DNA of 64,000 nucleotides. Source: Coriaria nepalensis. Its lineage: Eukaryota; Streptophyta; Magnoliopsida; Cucurbitales; Coriariaceae. Where the stretch lies: contig CP114491.1 in assembly GCA_027186245.1 (NCBI GenBank), positions 5,949,501-6,013,500 of the forward strand. Direction: 5' to 3'. Under the pieces are notes generated by a model, which saw only the letters and a program-made list of their open reading frames with translations, had not been told where the DNA came from and did not search any database. The translations under genes and the position numbers were made by a program. Of the stretch, positions 20,069 to 32,690 are shown one piece after another (within the stretch, counting starts at the first letter, position 1; each line of letters starts with the position of its first letter).

Positions 20069-23000
20069 ATGAGGAGCAAGATTAGGATACAAAGGGGGAG
20101 AAGTGAAATTCGTCGGAGAATCGGAAAATTAATGAACTGTTTATGCTCAGAAGAGCAATTAAGAGCAGGAGATGAAATGGTCCCATCATCTGAATCCCTT
20201 GCCACTAAGGATTACTCGAGGAGAGGGTATTCTCCTCAAGCTTGTGAGGCTGTTAAGAAGCTAGATGCTGGTAACATAGAAGAGGCAGAATCGTCTCTTA
20301 GAGAGAGTGGTTGTTTGAACTATGAGGTCTGTTTCTGATTCTGGTTTTTAAACTAGTGGTGAATAATTCTTTATATAAGGTCCTATAATGAAGCCGATGT
20401 GGTACATATTTCCTTGATCTTCTCTCTCATAGAAATTCTGAAGAATCAAGATAGAATTTGGAGTTTGAATTGGATTTTAGACCCAAAGTATCTCTAGTTT
20501 CAAACGGTCTATAAAATCTACCTTTCGGAGTTAGGAAATTTCAATTTTTTAATATTATATGTACCGAGGTATGACACATAACATATGTAAAATACGTACT
20601 AATATTTATTTCTTTGAAACTTGTTCTTGCAGGAGGCAAGAGCATTGTTAGGAAGATATGAGTATCAGAAAGGAAATATAGAAGCAGCTTTACGTGTATT
20701 TGAAGGAATCGATGTTAATGCAATAATTCCAAAAGTAATGATCACCATTGCAAGAAGAGGAGAGCATCAGAAGAGATGTTCTATAAGCTTTGATGCCCCA
20801 CCAATGTCTATGCATGCCGTTAGCTTACTGTTAGAAGCCATCTTTCTTAAATCTAAGTCATTGCAGAGCCTTGCGCGGTATAGAGGTATTGTACAACCAA
20901 TTAGTAGCAATTGTCTTCTTTTTTCTTTGTTTCCCCTGCTATTATTTCTTATTCTTTATACTTTGATAGATGAAGTTGGGATGTTAGAATTTGGTTTGAC
21001 TCTTATGAAGCTAGTTTTGTACTTGTCCGCATTTCATCAAGAACTCAATATTTTTTCAGAGAAGAAATCTCCTAAACCCTTTCTTTTTGAAAGATGATAT
21101 AAAATCTTTTACTTCTTACTAATATTTGAATCAAATCATCATTGCACAGCTGATGCATTACATTTCCATCATTTTTTTCTCCAGAAGCGGCTCAATCTTG
21201 CCAAGTTATTCTTGACATAGTGGAATCTTCTGTACCAAAAGGCATGCCTATAAATTTTCTTGCCTCTGACTCTAAATTGCAAGAGACCCTCAATAATACC
21301 GTAGAACTTCTACCCGAATTATGGAAACAAACTGATTCTCCAACCGAAACAATCTTGTCATACAGGCGGGCCCTTCTCCATCATTGGAACCTTGATACAG
21401 AAACTACTGCTAAAATTGAAAAAGAGTTTGCCATTTTTCTTCTCTACACTGGAGGTGAAGCAAGCCCTCCAAACCTTCGTTCCCAAATGGACACTTCCTT
21501 TGTACCAAGAAACAATACAGAAGAAGCCATACTTCTACTTATGATACTATTAAGAAAAGTTACTCTTAAGAAAATTGAGTGGGACCCGTCAATCTTGGAT
21601 CACCTATCATTCGCTCTCTCCATCTCAGACGACACTAGGACTTTAGCAAGTCAAGTAGAAGAACTTCTTCCATCGATTTTGGACCGAAAAGAAAGATATC
21701 ATACGCTTGCCCTTTGTTATTATGGAGCAGGGGAGGAATTGACTGCTTTGAACTTACTGAGGAAAATTGTGCACCCTTGTGAGGATCCAAAATACCCTCT
21801 TGATTTATTGATGGCATCTAAGATTTGTACGGAAAATCGAAACCCGGAAGATGGAGAAAAATTTGCTCGTAAAGCACTTCAAAATTTGGATGGTAGGTGT
21901 GATCAATTAAAAGGTGTAGCCAATTTTTTGTTGGGTCTTTCCCTTTCAGAATGTACTAAATCAGCCATTGTTGATTCTGAAAGAGTTATCAAATCATCTG
22001 AGGCTCTTCAGGTTCTAGAAAATGCTGGCAGATTGACAAGAATTACAAACCCAGATATTATTTACCATCTATGTCTAGAAAATGCCGAGCAAAGAAAATT
22101 GGATGCTGCAATAAGCTATGCTAAGCATTTGCTTAAATTGGAAGGTGGGTCTAATGTTAAATCGTGGTTACTGATGGCACAAGTGTTGTCGGCTCAAAAA
22201 CGGTTTGATGATGGAAAAGCTGTTATAGAAGCTGCTTTGGATCAGACTGGAAAATGGGATCAAGGAGAATTGCTTCGTACAAAAGCGAAGCTTTTAATGG
22301 CACAGGGAGAGTTAAATGGTGCCATTGAGACTTACATGCGGTTACTTGCTCATCTTCAAGTTCAGAGTAAAAGCTTTGGCTCGGGAAAGAAGATTCTTAA
22401 GGTCTGGTTTCTAAGCTGTTTGTTTTCTTATTATTGCAACTTAAATGTTTGAATGGAAATGCTAAAGCAAACTGGTAGTTGATCTAGTAGTATTCAAGTG
22501 AAATAGAAGCTATATATATATATATATTTTGGTTGGGTTGTTGGGGTGGGGGGGTTAATTTGCACCAGGTTATATATATATATATATATCTATGCTTTTC
22601 TATTTACGTCTTTTTGGGTTATCAATTCATGACAGGGCAGCAGAAGTTCTGCAAGAAGCATGGAATTAGATACATGGCTTGATCTGGCTAATGTCTACAT
22701 AGGTCTTTCACAATGGCACGATGCAGAGATTTGTCTTTCTAAATCTAAGGCCATACGTCCTTATTCTGCTTCTAGATGTCACACAATTGGTAAATTACTA
22801 TCATTTAATCCACTTAGTAATTATAAAAAGTTAAAGTTAAGATTATTGATCTACTTTGCCATTTTCTGAGACGTACGTTATCTGATGGAATTTGTTTGAC
22901 TCACAGGTGTACTGCTTGAAGCAAAAGGACTCCATAAGGATGCCTTAAAGGCCTTTAAGGAAGCGTTGGACATTGATCCAAGTCATGTCTCAAGCTTGAT

Positions 23001-23217
23001 TTCCGTAGCTGCGATTCTTAGAAAGCTCGGACGCTTTTCTCATCCAATTGTCCAATGCTTTTTGATGGAAGCTTTACGGCTTGATAGATTGAACTACGCT
23101 GCATGGTACAATCTCGGCTTATATCACAAATCATACGGTTCTATAGCCGAGGCTGTTGAATGTTTTGAGGCTGCAGCTTTTCTTCAAGACACTGCCCCAG
23201 TTGAACCTTTCAGATAA
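20069..23217 (+). CDS. NPGR2: NPGR2-type TPR protein (no pollen germination related 2)
   Basis: Five coding exons join in frame: 20069-20326, 20633-20885, 21185-22401, 22636-22789 and 22907-23217 (stop 23215-23217), giving 730 residues; all introns are GT-AG. The N-terminus is basic (MRSKIRIQRG) and is followed by GKLMNCLCSEEQLRA and the conserved YSPQACEAVKKLDAGNIEEA and ARALLGRYEYQKGNIEAALR blocks. The C-terminal third carries clear tetratricopeptide repeats, for example WLDLANVYIGLSQWHDAEIC, GVLLEAKGLHKDALKAFKEA and AAWYNLGLYHKSYGSIAEAV. This is the layout of the plant NPG1/NPGR family, calmodulin-binding TPR proteins; NPG1 is needed for pollen germination, and NPGR2 is the more broadly expressed relative. 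The start at 20069 is chosen because it gives the family N-terminus directly after a splice acceptor. A poly(A) signal follows at 23352. Length and order look intact. Confidence 0.93.
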
Positions 23218-23351
23218 ACCCAACTCTGCTTAGGCTTTTTTCCTTTTTTTTTTTAATAATTATTCTTCCTGCTGTAGACTCTTATCATACAAATCTCTCT
23301 TATACCAATCTTTAACATATTGTATTGCTATTATATATTCACAGAAAAAGC

Positions 23352-23357
23352 AATAAA
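23352..23357 (+). terminator. Poly(A) signal of NPGR2
   Basis: AATAAA stands 135 bases after the stop codon, in AT-rich sequence, and is the best candidate near-upstream element for this transcript. Confidence 0.5.
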
Positions 23358-24099
23358 ATGAAAGTTGATATTCTTCCCCTAGGCTCTTATAACGAATATT
23401 TACTCCTTATAACTATGAGATTGTTACGGGCCAATTATTATTAATTGCAATCAATAGTCAGAAAGTTTGTGCACATTTACATTTTGACCCCTCGCTATAG
23501 GTATAGTATCAATTTTTCTCCCCTCCTATGGTATTGGTACTTGATTTTCAAAAGTTTAAACACTTCAAATTCTTAATTCTCTTATGAATAAAAGTGAGAA
23601 CGCGGGAGAGAATAAAATTTCTTATTCTTGTTATGTACTTATAAATTCCTAACAAAGGTTATTCACTATGAATATAAGTTATAAGAAAATAAAGAGGCTA
23701 AGGGCGAGTTTGGTATTTGTATGAGAATAGAAAAAAAATAAATTAACAAGTGTATTTAATCGTGTTTTTATATTATAATTTTATGAAACTTGTTCTGTAA
23801 AAATAGGCTTAAAAACAGTTTTCAAAGAACATCCTAAAGTCATTTTTTCTATTTTAAAAGAATAATTTTCACTTAATAACTTAAAAAAATAATTTTCAAT
23901 AATTTAACGAAACAGATAAATTTTCAATTAATAACTATTTTCTCATACCTATTTTATAATTTACATAAAAAAAAACTATTCTAAAAACAAAAATAAAGGA
24001 AACAATTTCCAAACACACCCTAAACCCTAAGATAATATAGAATGGGGTTACAAGAAAATGGAACTAAACCATTTGAGGTTATGAGTAGATGTATTGACG
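23358..24099. other. Intergenic sequence, nothing recognised
   Basis: AT-rich sequence without an open frame or repeat structure that I can support. Confidence 0.5.
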
Positions 24100-25450
24100 A
24101 TACTTATTATAGCATGAGGGTTTTGGACAACACTTCTCTTTGGATTAAACAATATTTGCAACACTTCTCTTTGAATTTCTATAGTACGATAAAGCTGCAT
24201 TATTAAAAATCTTATCAATAAATTTAATATAATAAAAACTTGGTTAAGGAAAAAGAATATAATATGTATTTATTTTTATTTACGAAAATATCGTTTTAAG
24301 TCTCTAAGATGATACATTCAAATATTATAAATCTATATGGAAAATATTGCAATTGCTAAGGTTATAATGAATAAATCTACGAGATTATCTTTCGAAAAAA
24401 TTTGTTAAATATCAATATCATTATATTTGTCAAGGTCATGTGTAAAAATGAACCTTGGTGAAATATAATTGTTTCTCTCTTTTGATGTATCCCCTCTATA
24501 ATTGGGAATGCAATATTGTCTTCTTACAATATGGTTGGAGTCCATTTGTTAAAAGATAAACTACATATTCCTCGAATATGTTGAGTTTTCGATCTCATCC
24601 ATATACATTATTAACAACTTGTCTCATGGATGCGAGAAATTCAACATGATTTGATGAAGTGGTAACTAACATTTGCTTTGCAAATCTCCGTGATATAGCA
24701 GTATTACCACACGTGAATAGATTACATGTTTGAGATTGACATTTTTGTGGATCAAATAATTACCCTGCATCAATATGATCAACTAGTTTTGGATTAGAAT
24801 TATTTGAATAAAATAAACTCAAATCGATTGTAACTAAGAGATAAAAAAAAACATGTTTAACTCAATTCCAATGTCTTCAAAGGAGTAAAACTATATATTT
24901 CTAACGATTCACAGATAATATTATATTAGGTTGTATATAATTAGCAAAATACATTAGTTCACATATTGCACTCAAGTATGGTATTATAGGATAAAGTATT
25001 TCTTCATTATCATCTTCCCAAAGTCGAAAAAGTGTCAATTTTCACATCAAGTGATCGAAGAGCCATCGAGATACTCAATGTATGTGCTTTTGCTTTATCC
25101 ATATAAAATAAGCACCTTTGTTATGTAAGCTAATTGATGAACGAGGATCACATCTACTAAATGCTCAATCTATAGGCCAAGACAAAATTTTATTATTTCA
25201 AGATCTTTAATCTCAAACTCTTTTTTTAAATAATCTATTATCTTTGGAATCTCTTTAGGAGTTCCAAAAATATTCAAATCGTTTACATACAGAGCGATAA
25301 TAACACCCATATTCTAATTTCTTTATAAAAATATATAGACATATAGGTTACTTAATATACAATTTTTTTAACATATACTTAGACAATTATACCACATATA
25401 TTCCGATTACCTTAATCCATATAAGGATTTCCGTAATTTGATGAAATCGT
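24100..25450 (-). mobile_element. Ty1/copia retrotransposon relic (RT to RNase H and LTR-like end)
   Basis: On the minus strand near 25300 the sequence reads through a YVNDLNIFGTPKEI block (the YVDDL catalytic box with Asp to Asn), then LKKEFEIKDL, KFCLGL and IEHLVDVILVHQLAYITKVL, typical of copia RT. Further down the RNase H part (TCGNTAISWR-like) and THDL-type blocks can be followed to about 24400. The end resembles the LTR-like block of the relic at 13780-14330 (TTGGTTAAGGAAAAAG near 24241). Stops and indels are frequent. The element is dead. Confidence 0.75.
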
Positions 25451-25499
25451 TCTTAGGAATTTGAACTATATGATTAAGGCATTTTAAATACTTTAGAAA

Positions 25500-26820
25500 T
25501 TTTTATATAAATATCATTGTTCATCAACCCATATTGGGAAGAAAAGAAAACTAAAATCTCATGCCTCTCCTTGCGAGGAGAAGTTCATCGAAATGACCGG
25601 GCCTCCGAATGGGTGCTGGAGTGACCTGAGTAGTCGGTGTGACAAAGCTTGATGGAGGCACCACAACTGGAGGCTAGAGTGTTCAAAGGGTGGATGGTGG
25701 GGGCAAATCACCATAAATTTAGTATTCAAACCATAAAAATATTCAAAACATATATTCAAATCTTAATTCTGCATTACCCAATTTCTCTATAGGGATAACA
25801 CATAACACATTCACAAATTCAATTTCACAATAACAATAACAATTGCACATTGACAATAATAACAGTCCCAATTAAAATTTATAACCATCTTTCTTGATCA
25901 TAATATCAAAATCAATTTCAATTTCAATTAAAATTTCTAGAATCTAACCATCTTTCTTGGTCAAAATTATTATTAAATCAATCGAATATCTAATAAAAAA
26001 ATATAAAAATTTGAGATTACCTCCAATTTAGCAACTAGCTTTTTAGCAGTAGGTGTATATAAGGTAATTTGATGAGCACTCGGAATAATAAATCCTTCTT
26101 CCACAGCTTTGTCGATAAAATGATAGCAGGATTAAGAAACCCGATCTAAACATAGTCAATTGACGTAACCTTAAGAAACCCCACCCACCTAAACAATGTC
26201 AATTCATAATCTATTTATTATACTTAAGAAACCCTACAACGAAGGAATGGAAATTTTCATTCGCCCAAAAACAGAAAAAAATAATAATGTCAATTCATAA
26301 TCTATTTATTTTATTAAGCACTCATTTAGAAACAAAAATAAAATATTATGCTTCAATAAGTTATTTACACTCTCATTACAGAGTTACAGTAACAAGGTTG
26401 CAAAATGGAATATAACAAAAATTCAATTCTCATTCAACAACAAAAATCAAATAAAATAAAAAAATTGTATAAAATAAGAAATTGAATAAAAATTTGCTAG
26501 TAGTCTAAACCAAAATTGAAATGCAACCTTTTATATAATGGGTATCCCAAAATAATATAAAATATTCAATTTGCAAAAAATAAAAAAAAAATAAAAAAAA
26601 TCAAAGAAAAGACTTACTTACATGGAGAGAAAGAAGGGAGATTTAACTATATAGCTTTAAGTCAAATATTATTTTGAAGGATACACCCTTCCGAGAGATT
26701 TTGTCTTATAACTCTCTTTTTCCTTTTACTTAATACCCACATCTCACTTATCAGATTCCCTATCCTACCCTTATCTTTTCATTAAGCATTCTTCCACAAA
26801 AAATGATGCACCACTGAAAC
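25500..26820. other. Intergenic sequence, no gene
   Basis: AT-rich, with runs of A and several CAATTTCAATT-like words around 25820-25940. The phrase TCAATTCATAATCTATTTATT occurs twice (about 26200 and 26290) as a small duplication. Confidence 0.4.
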
Positions 26821-26827
26821 CACATTT

Positions 26828-26983
26828 TCAAGCTCCCGTTCCGATTATTACTCGATCCTTTATTGGAGTAGGAGGATCTCTACTCATCCTTTTCTCGATT
26901 CTTTTCAAGCTTCCGTTTTGATTATTACTCGATCCTTTATTGGAGAAGGAGGATCTCTACTCATCATTTTCTCGATCCTTACT
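26828..26983. repeat. Tandem duplication, 77 bp unit, two copies
   Basis: TCAAGCTCCCGTTCCGATTA..GGATCTCTACTCATC starts at 26828 and recurs from 26905 with few differences. Confidence 0.8.
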
Positions 26984-27018
26984 CATCACTGTTCAGACAT
27001 ACACAAACATCTTTAATG

Positions 27019-27160
27019 GGGGTACAAATCTATTCATTTTGTCAAGTCAGTTTGGTATGTGTTCTATTTTTCTTAACTTTTCTACCCTTTATATTATCTT
27101 TAATTGGGAGAGGGGGGGGGGGGGGAGTTACAAATCTATTCATTTTGTCAAGTTTGTTCT
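27019..27160. repeat. Direct repeat of 106-bp period separated by a G14 tract
   Basis: ACAAATCTATTCATTTTGTC occurs at 27024 and again at 27130. The second copy is preceded directly by fourteen G (27112-27125). The open frames overlapping this place are by-products of the repeat. Confidence 0.75.
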
Positions 27161-27364
27161 TTATATTTTGTTCCTTCGTTTTGATCACAAGTAGGCAAAT
27201 AGGGATCAAAATTAGTCACGGTCCGAGATTTTGGTCTAATTTTCTAGTCAATTTTTTCTGTTCAGGCATTTGAATTCGATTTAGAGTTAGAATTTGGTGT
27301 AGGAATCACAAACTTTGTCAGAATTTGGTCAAGATGTTGATATAAAACTTTTTGTTTTCATAAA

Positions 27365-27870
27365 TGGCGTCATCTGTATTCATAGCCGTATATTTCGATG
27401 AGAAATTGAAGGGGATGGAAGGATGTTACAGCTGAAATAAATATCAATTTTAGAGATCTATTAGAGGTCGTCTACAATACTATTGGTATTGATCTTAATG
27501 AATTTGGTATGAAAATAGCCAACAAGTCAGTACCCTGATTAATCATTCATCCTATATTTATAGAAAATAATGTAGATGTGAAGCCATTTTTAGTCCATTC
27601 ATGTTCGAGAGATCCATCTCCACCATATGTGACGTTGATTCCGAAGAGAAAAAGTGATTTTCATGTTCGAGAGCGACAACAGTTACTTAATCTTGGTAAT
27701 GATAAAAATGAGAATTTTATGAATTATAATGATGGTAGTGATAGATATCTAAATGACGGTCTGAATGTAGATATGGAGGAAGATAGGTTGAGCCCGAGGT
27801 TGAGGTTGAAAATGGTGAAGGGAATAAGGATGAGACCGAGGATGAAGTTGAGCATGAGAATAGGATGACA
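27365..27870 (+). mobile_element. MULE (Mutator-like) transposase N-terminal fragment
   Basis: The pieces VYFDEKLKGMEGCYS, then after a frameshift a TIGIDLNEFGMKIANK-like stretch and VKPFLVHSCSRDPSPPYVTL, follow the layout of the N-terminal region of plant MULE transposases, before the catalytic domain. An acidic Asp/Glu-rich stretch follows, as in those proteins. No catalytic domain is present. This is inferred from general likeness. Confidence 0.45.
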
Positions 27871-28159
27871 GTGATCATAGGCATGATTAGGGATGGGCGA
27901 TTAATCCAATGTGGACACAAACTCGGGTGGTTCAAATATTGAACTATCAATATAGCAAAAAATATTGAGACTAAGAATATAAGGTTTGACATGGCAAAAC
28001 TATAAAAGGTAGTTTGTCCGTGTCAGCTACAATAGGTGGTGACTGATCAGCTGTGGAAAATGAACGAGAGCAGAAGTTGGAGAGGAATGGTAGAAATTTT
28101 AGAGTAGGGTTTAGTAAAAGTTGTGTCTGCCATGGAAAAGGATGCGTAGCATTTGCTTT

Positions 28160-28620
28160 TTTCGCTTTGATACCAAGTAAGAAAGGAAAATAGATTTTTA
28201 TATTATTGATTATTGTGTTTAGTATTTTTCTAGTGTATATATAGTGGATGAGTGGATGTTAAAATATGAGAGAACCCTAGGCTAAGTATGGAACAAATGT
28301 ATTTAAGGCAAATAGGTAGTCATTGGTAATTGTCTTGATTTAAGGAGTGATAATTACTTTTCCTTATTTGTTGATTCTTTCGTTGGTAATTGTTTTGATT
28401 TAATGAGTGATAATTATTTTTCCTTCTTGGTTGATTCTTGTCGTGGGGAAATATCTTCTATACAGATTATGAAGAAGAAGTGAAGAAGTAAAGAAATCGA
28501 GCTAGAGAAATTTCATTCAATGTCGTTACTGGCTGTCCGAAGGGGATACAATGAGACTAGAGTGAGTTCATTGGAAGCATAGAATAAAAATGCTATGTGC
28601 TCACAATTTTGGGGGTACAA
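28160..28620 (-). mobile_element. Possible LTR end with tRNA-Met-like primer-binding site
   Basis: On the minus strand TTGGTATCAAAGC (28165-28177) resembles a tRNA-Met primer-binding site with one change. The sequence before it (28180-28620 on the plus strand) contains a TATA-like TGTATATATAG at about 28236. This could be a 5' LTR and the start of an element whose body is missing. No second LTR was found. Confidence 0.3.
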
Positions 28621-30780
28621 GATCATATTATATATAATAAAAATAATACTTAGACCTAGCATAGATATATAATTTTGTCATGTGCCAACTTCTTTTGACT
28701 CCAAAATGCTGTGTGGCAAATTATATACAAACTTCCTGAAAATGCCGTTTTACAAAATCAATAACTACTCATATTCTCAAATTTCAATACAATTATTAAT
28801 TATAATTATTAGAAAGATGAAAACATTCTTTTAATCATGTTAAAATTTAATTAATTAAAAATGTTATAATAGTATAATTTGACGATTAAAATAGAAGTTT
28901 TGAAAACAAACAAAAAAACCTTCAATTTGATTAATAATTTTTAAAGATTTGTAGTTGAATGGATTAGTGAGAAAAATGAAAAGTTTTTTTTTTTTTTTTT
29001 TGTATACCTTCTTTGATGTAGTGTAAATAGGAATTTGATCCCAAAAAATTTTGTAAAATATTTAAAGAATGCTTATTATGGTTTGAGGAGGACCCACGAT
29101 TGATGTTTGCATATAGAAGATTTTAATTTTATGTAAGTCACTATTTTAGATAATCTTTTTTTTAATCACACAATAATTAGATTGATGATTAAAACTTTGT
29201 ATTACTTCACTTTGGATAATTCATCTCTCTTATAATTTCTTATAATTGGATAAGAATTTTAGTAAGAACATGAAATATATTTATTTTCCTTTCCAATCTT
29301 AGGATTCTAGGATGTTTTGATGGACTATACTCTCAATTTTGTTGTCTACATTGTCCGTTGGGATGCTTTGATGGAGGAAACCCACAATTAACTACTAAAA
29401 CTTTGTATATCTATAATGAACACCCAAAATCATATTTAATTATAATAAATACTTAAAACTTTTAATAAATACCAAAAAATTACAATTATATTATAATGAG
29501 GTCCCATTTTTTTTTGGGGGTCGATCCATCGTAATAAACTTTACCTAATATAACTTCATTTGATCCATAAGTTTAGAAGTTTATAAGATTATTGCAAACA
29601 AATCGGAGGCAAATTTTGATTTTTCATAAGAAAATGAATCGAACTTTAGTTTTTAGTTTTTTTTTTTTTTGAAATTAGGAGAAAATTTGGAAAAAAAATA
29701 TCAAAATTATGATAATAACTATATAAAATTAATTTAGTTTAATTAAGGAATTATTTTAAAAATAGAAATATTTTTTCAAATTTATAAGATAGATCGAATT
29801 ATATTGAATCAAATTAATAACGATGAATTGACTCATAAAAAAAATTGAAGACTTGTTATAATATAATTTTAATTTTTTAATATTTATTATAATTATAAAA
29901 AAAATTTAGATTTTATTATAATTTAAATTTAATTTTAAACATTCATTATAATTATATAAAATTTTAAAAATTTATTATACTTTACATAAAATTTTTGAAA
30001 TTTATCCTCGACGGAAGGATAAATTTGCTCGTTTACATTGTTGTGCTTTGAGTATCTAACAACAAAAATCATTACATCTTACTTTGTGCGGTTTTTGTTT
30101 TTCTTCTAAAGTTGTTTTGATCTATTTCTATTTTACTTCTATTTGTTTGTTATTAAATATATGATTATTTGCCTTTCATTATTAATTCATAATGATTATT
30201 AAATTAAGGATAAGAGATGTTAAGAAATTAAATAATATATATTACATTTTATATTTTTAATAAAGAATAAATCTGATTAGAAATTAATATATTTATTTTA
30301 CAACTCTTTCTTCTTTAATATTCTAATATTTATGAATATAAATAGTTAATTAGGCCAAAAATAATAATAATAAAGTTTTTAATTTTTATTACATAATTTT
30401 CTTGACCTCATTTAATTGTTATTAAAAAAAAATTAACTCCAATATATATAACATAACTATCTTATACTAATCAATAAAAAATTATCATTTACTAATAATT
30501 AGGACTTATATCTATAATTGTATCTTAACAAATTATAATTGATTACTATTAATTAATAATCTTTAATATGATTTATATTAAAATTTCTTAAATAAAATAT
30601 GTACCGATGTTCCTTTAAAGATCCACTCTTTTCATACTTGCCTTACAACTAAATGGTTGTGCAGTAGTTGGATAGTGAACTATTTGAAAATCTTAATTAA
30701 ATCCAATAAATCAATTTTGAGAAAAAATTTTATCGACTCAAAACTCGACAAGAAGTTAAATGTAGAGGGGTTAATTTAAG
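28621..30780. other. AT-rich intergenic DNA
   Basis: No gene seen. Words such as ATTATAATTT and TTTATTATAATTATAAAA recur between 29400 and 29990, so degenerate repeats are likely, but no clean unit could be set. Confidence 0.4.
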
Positions 30781-31019
30781 AAACAATGAAAATGTGGCCA
30801 TAAATAGGAGAATGGATTCTCTAAGGTATAATACCCATATGAAAGAGGATGTAGTAGGTATAATTAAAAAGCTCTTATTCGACCTGATTCATCAGATCGG
30901 ATCGAATACAAATTGGATAATTACTATTAAAAAATTTGTCGGATTAGGTACCCGATCCGACCAATCTTCTCGACTATCCGATATGTTGCCTTTAATTAAA
31001 AAAATGAAATAAAATTGGA

Positions 31020-31600
31020 TGCCGCCCCCTCACCCGACGTCGTCCCTCTCCTTGCCATATTTCCCGCCATCCACTCGCCCATTCTGATGTCGTTCCTCTC
31101 CTTGTTAGATTTATCGCTCTCCCTCCCTCACCCGATGTCGCCCCTTCCCATCCTCCCTTGATCCATTTACCCCTCCATTTGATCTATCCGCCGCCCCTCT
31201 CTCCCTCACCAAATGCCACCCCTCCCTCTCTCCTCCCATTTCCTCCACCTTTCTGCGGCCCCCTCCGTCCATCCCATCTCCGATTATGACTTTATTGAAA
31301 ATACACACAGATGATCATCCCAGTTCGCTATTAATATTCTAATTTGTTGGAGTTTATGATTTATTTAAATATGGTTGAGTATTCTGATTTATTCTATTTG
31401 TCGCCCCCTCCCTTAGATCCATCCATTAGTTGCCCCTCCCTCTCTCCTCCCATTTCCTCCACCCATCTGCCGCCCCTCCCTCCGTCCATTCTCTTTCCGA
31501 TTATGACTTCATTGGAAATACGCACGAATGATTATCCCAGTTTGCTAGTAATATTCTAATTTGTTGGAGTTTATGATTTGTTTGAATATGGTTGAGTATT
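31020..31600. repeat. Pyrimidine-rich duplicated block inside the hAT relic
   Basis: CCCTCCCTCTCTCCTCCCAT, TTTCCTCCACC and CCGATTATGACTT.ATTG followed by AATATTCTAATTTGTTGGAG occur at about 31218-31380 and again at about 31430-31590. The first copy is preceded by further CCCGATGTCG-type repeats (31034-31150). The minus strand of this block is open by composition only. Confidence 0.75.
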
Positions 31601-31935
31601 CCAATTTGTTCGATTTGTTGAGTATTAGTTGATTTTTTATATTTTGTTGAGTATTCTGGTTGGATAATATTATGATTTATTTCAATTATTTCCTTACAAG
31701 ACATGTCGAGTGATAATAGTGCATCACTTGTCCCTTCATTAGAGAGTTTTCCCTCTCTGATTATGATATAGAAATTGATGACAATACAACAACCTAAGTT
31801 ACAAATCAAGGCAGAAAAAGAACTAAGAAAAATAAGTCTACAAAGAAACAACCACGTCGCACTGAGACTAATGCGAAAAAATGACCAACAAGGAGTTCGA
31901 CATAGGATAATATCATAGTAGATACAAAGAAGGGG

Positions 31936-32045
31936 ACGATAACATGCATTCGTTATAATAGGGTCATGTTGTATAAGGATAGCAGAGAATCAGGAATATC
32001 GCACTTGATACAACACACAAACAAACATTACCTTATAATGAAAAG
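31936..32045 (+). pseudogene. BED zinc-finger remnant of a hAT transposase
   Basis: The frame reads GTITCIRYNRVMLYKDSRES then GISHLIQHTNKH. In BED fingers a CXXC pair is followed by a H(X)nH/C pair. Here the first Cys and the His residues are visible, while the second Cys is replaced by Tyr. DNA binding by this remnant is unlikely. Confidence 0.6.
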
Positions 32046-32491
32046 GAATGAGAGTATAGAGTTGGTCACACACTGGTAATATGATTTGTTTTTATTAGTT
32101 TAATAGATTGTTTACTTTTAGTTTAATTAGATTGAATGTAAATTTTAATTTATTTTATATCTTTATACCCTGCAATTTTGATGGGCCAGTTATCAGAGCG
32201 GCCATTGTATGGTAGGTTATTGAGTCGATGTAGGTCTTTCGCCAAGTAGAGCACCCATACTCATTGTTTAATTTCTATTAAAAGGGGGATCATGCATCAT
32301 CATCCACAAGCCTCGTACTATATGATGTGTCATCCACTTCAAAACAAGATGTAGAAGTATGATCTTTTGAAGACTTAGTAATTTAGTGAAAGATTTCTAT
32401 GTGAGTCATAGTTTGAGGTTACTCGGTCGACAAACTACAAAGGTTGATTAGTATTTAGATGTTGACAGTATTGTTAATTTTCATGACCACT

Positions 32492-32690
32492 TTTGATATC
32501 CTACGATGGTGGAGGGTGAATGAGCACAAGTACCCAAAACTGCATTGAATAGCTAAATATATTCTTACCATATCTGTATCTACGGTTGCTTCGAAGTCCA
32601 TATTTAGCATGAGTGGACGTATAATCACGGACTTCCGTAGTAGGCTTGCTCCTTCTATGGTTGAGGCACTTATTTGCTTGCAAAGCTGAA
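32492..32690 (+). pseudogene. hAT C-terminal dimerisation domain
   Basis: The frame shows FDILRWWRVNEHKYPKL, a stop, IAKYILTISVSTVASKSIFS, MSGRIITDFRSRLAPSMVEA and LICLQS followed by a stop. This is the well-known hAT dimerisation region (W..N...YP.L and S...E/K..FS). Stops and a Glu-to-Lys change in the ASE.FS motif show decay. Confidence 0.8.

Noticed and set aside
26940..27273. Two overlapping plus-strand frames of 84-85 residues
   Set aside because: They run across a tandem repeat and a G14 tract, and their shared words come from the duplication.
31111..31308. Open frame on the minus strand rich in Gly, Arg and Glu
   Set aside because: It is the complement of a CT-rich duplicated block; composition alone keeps it open.
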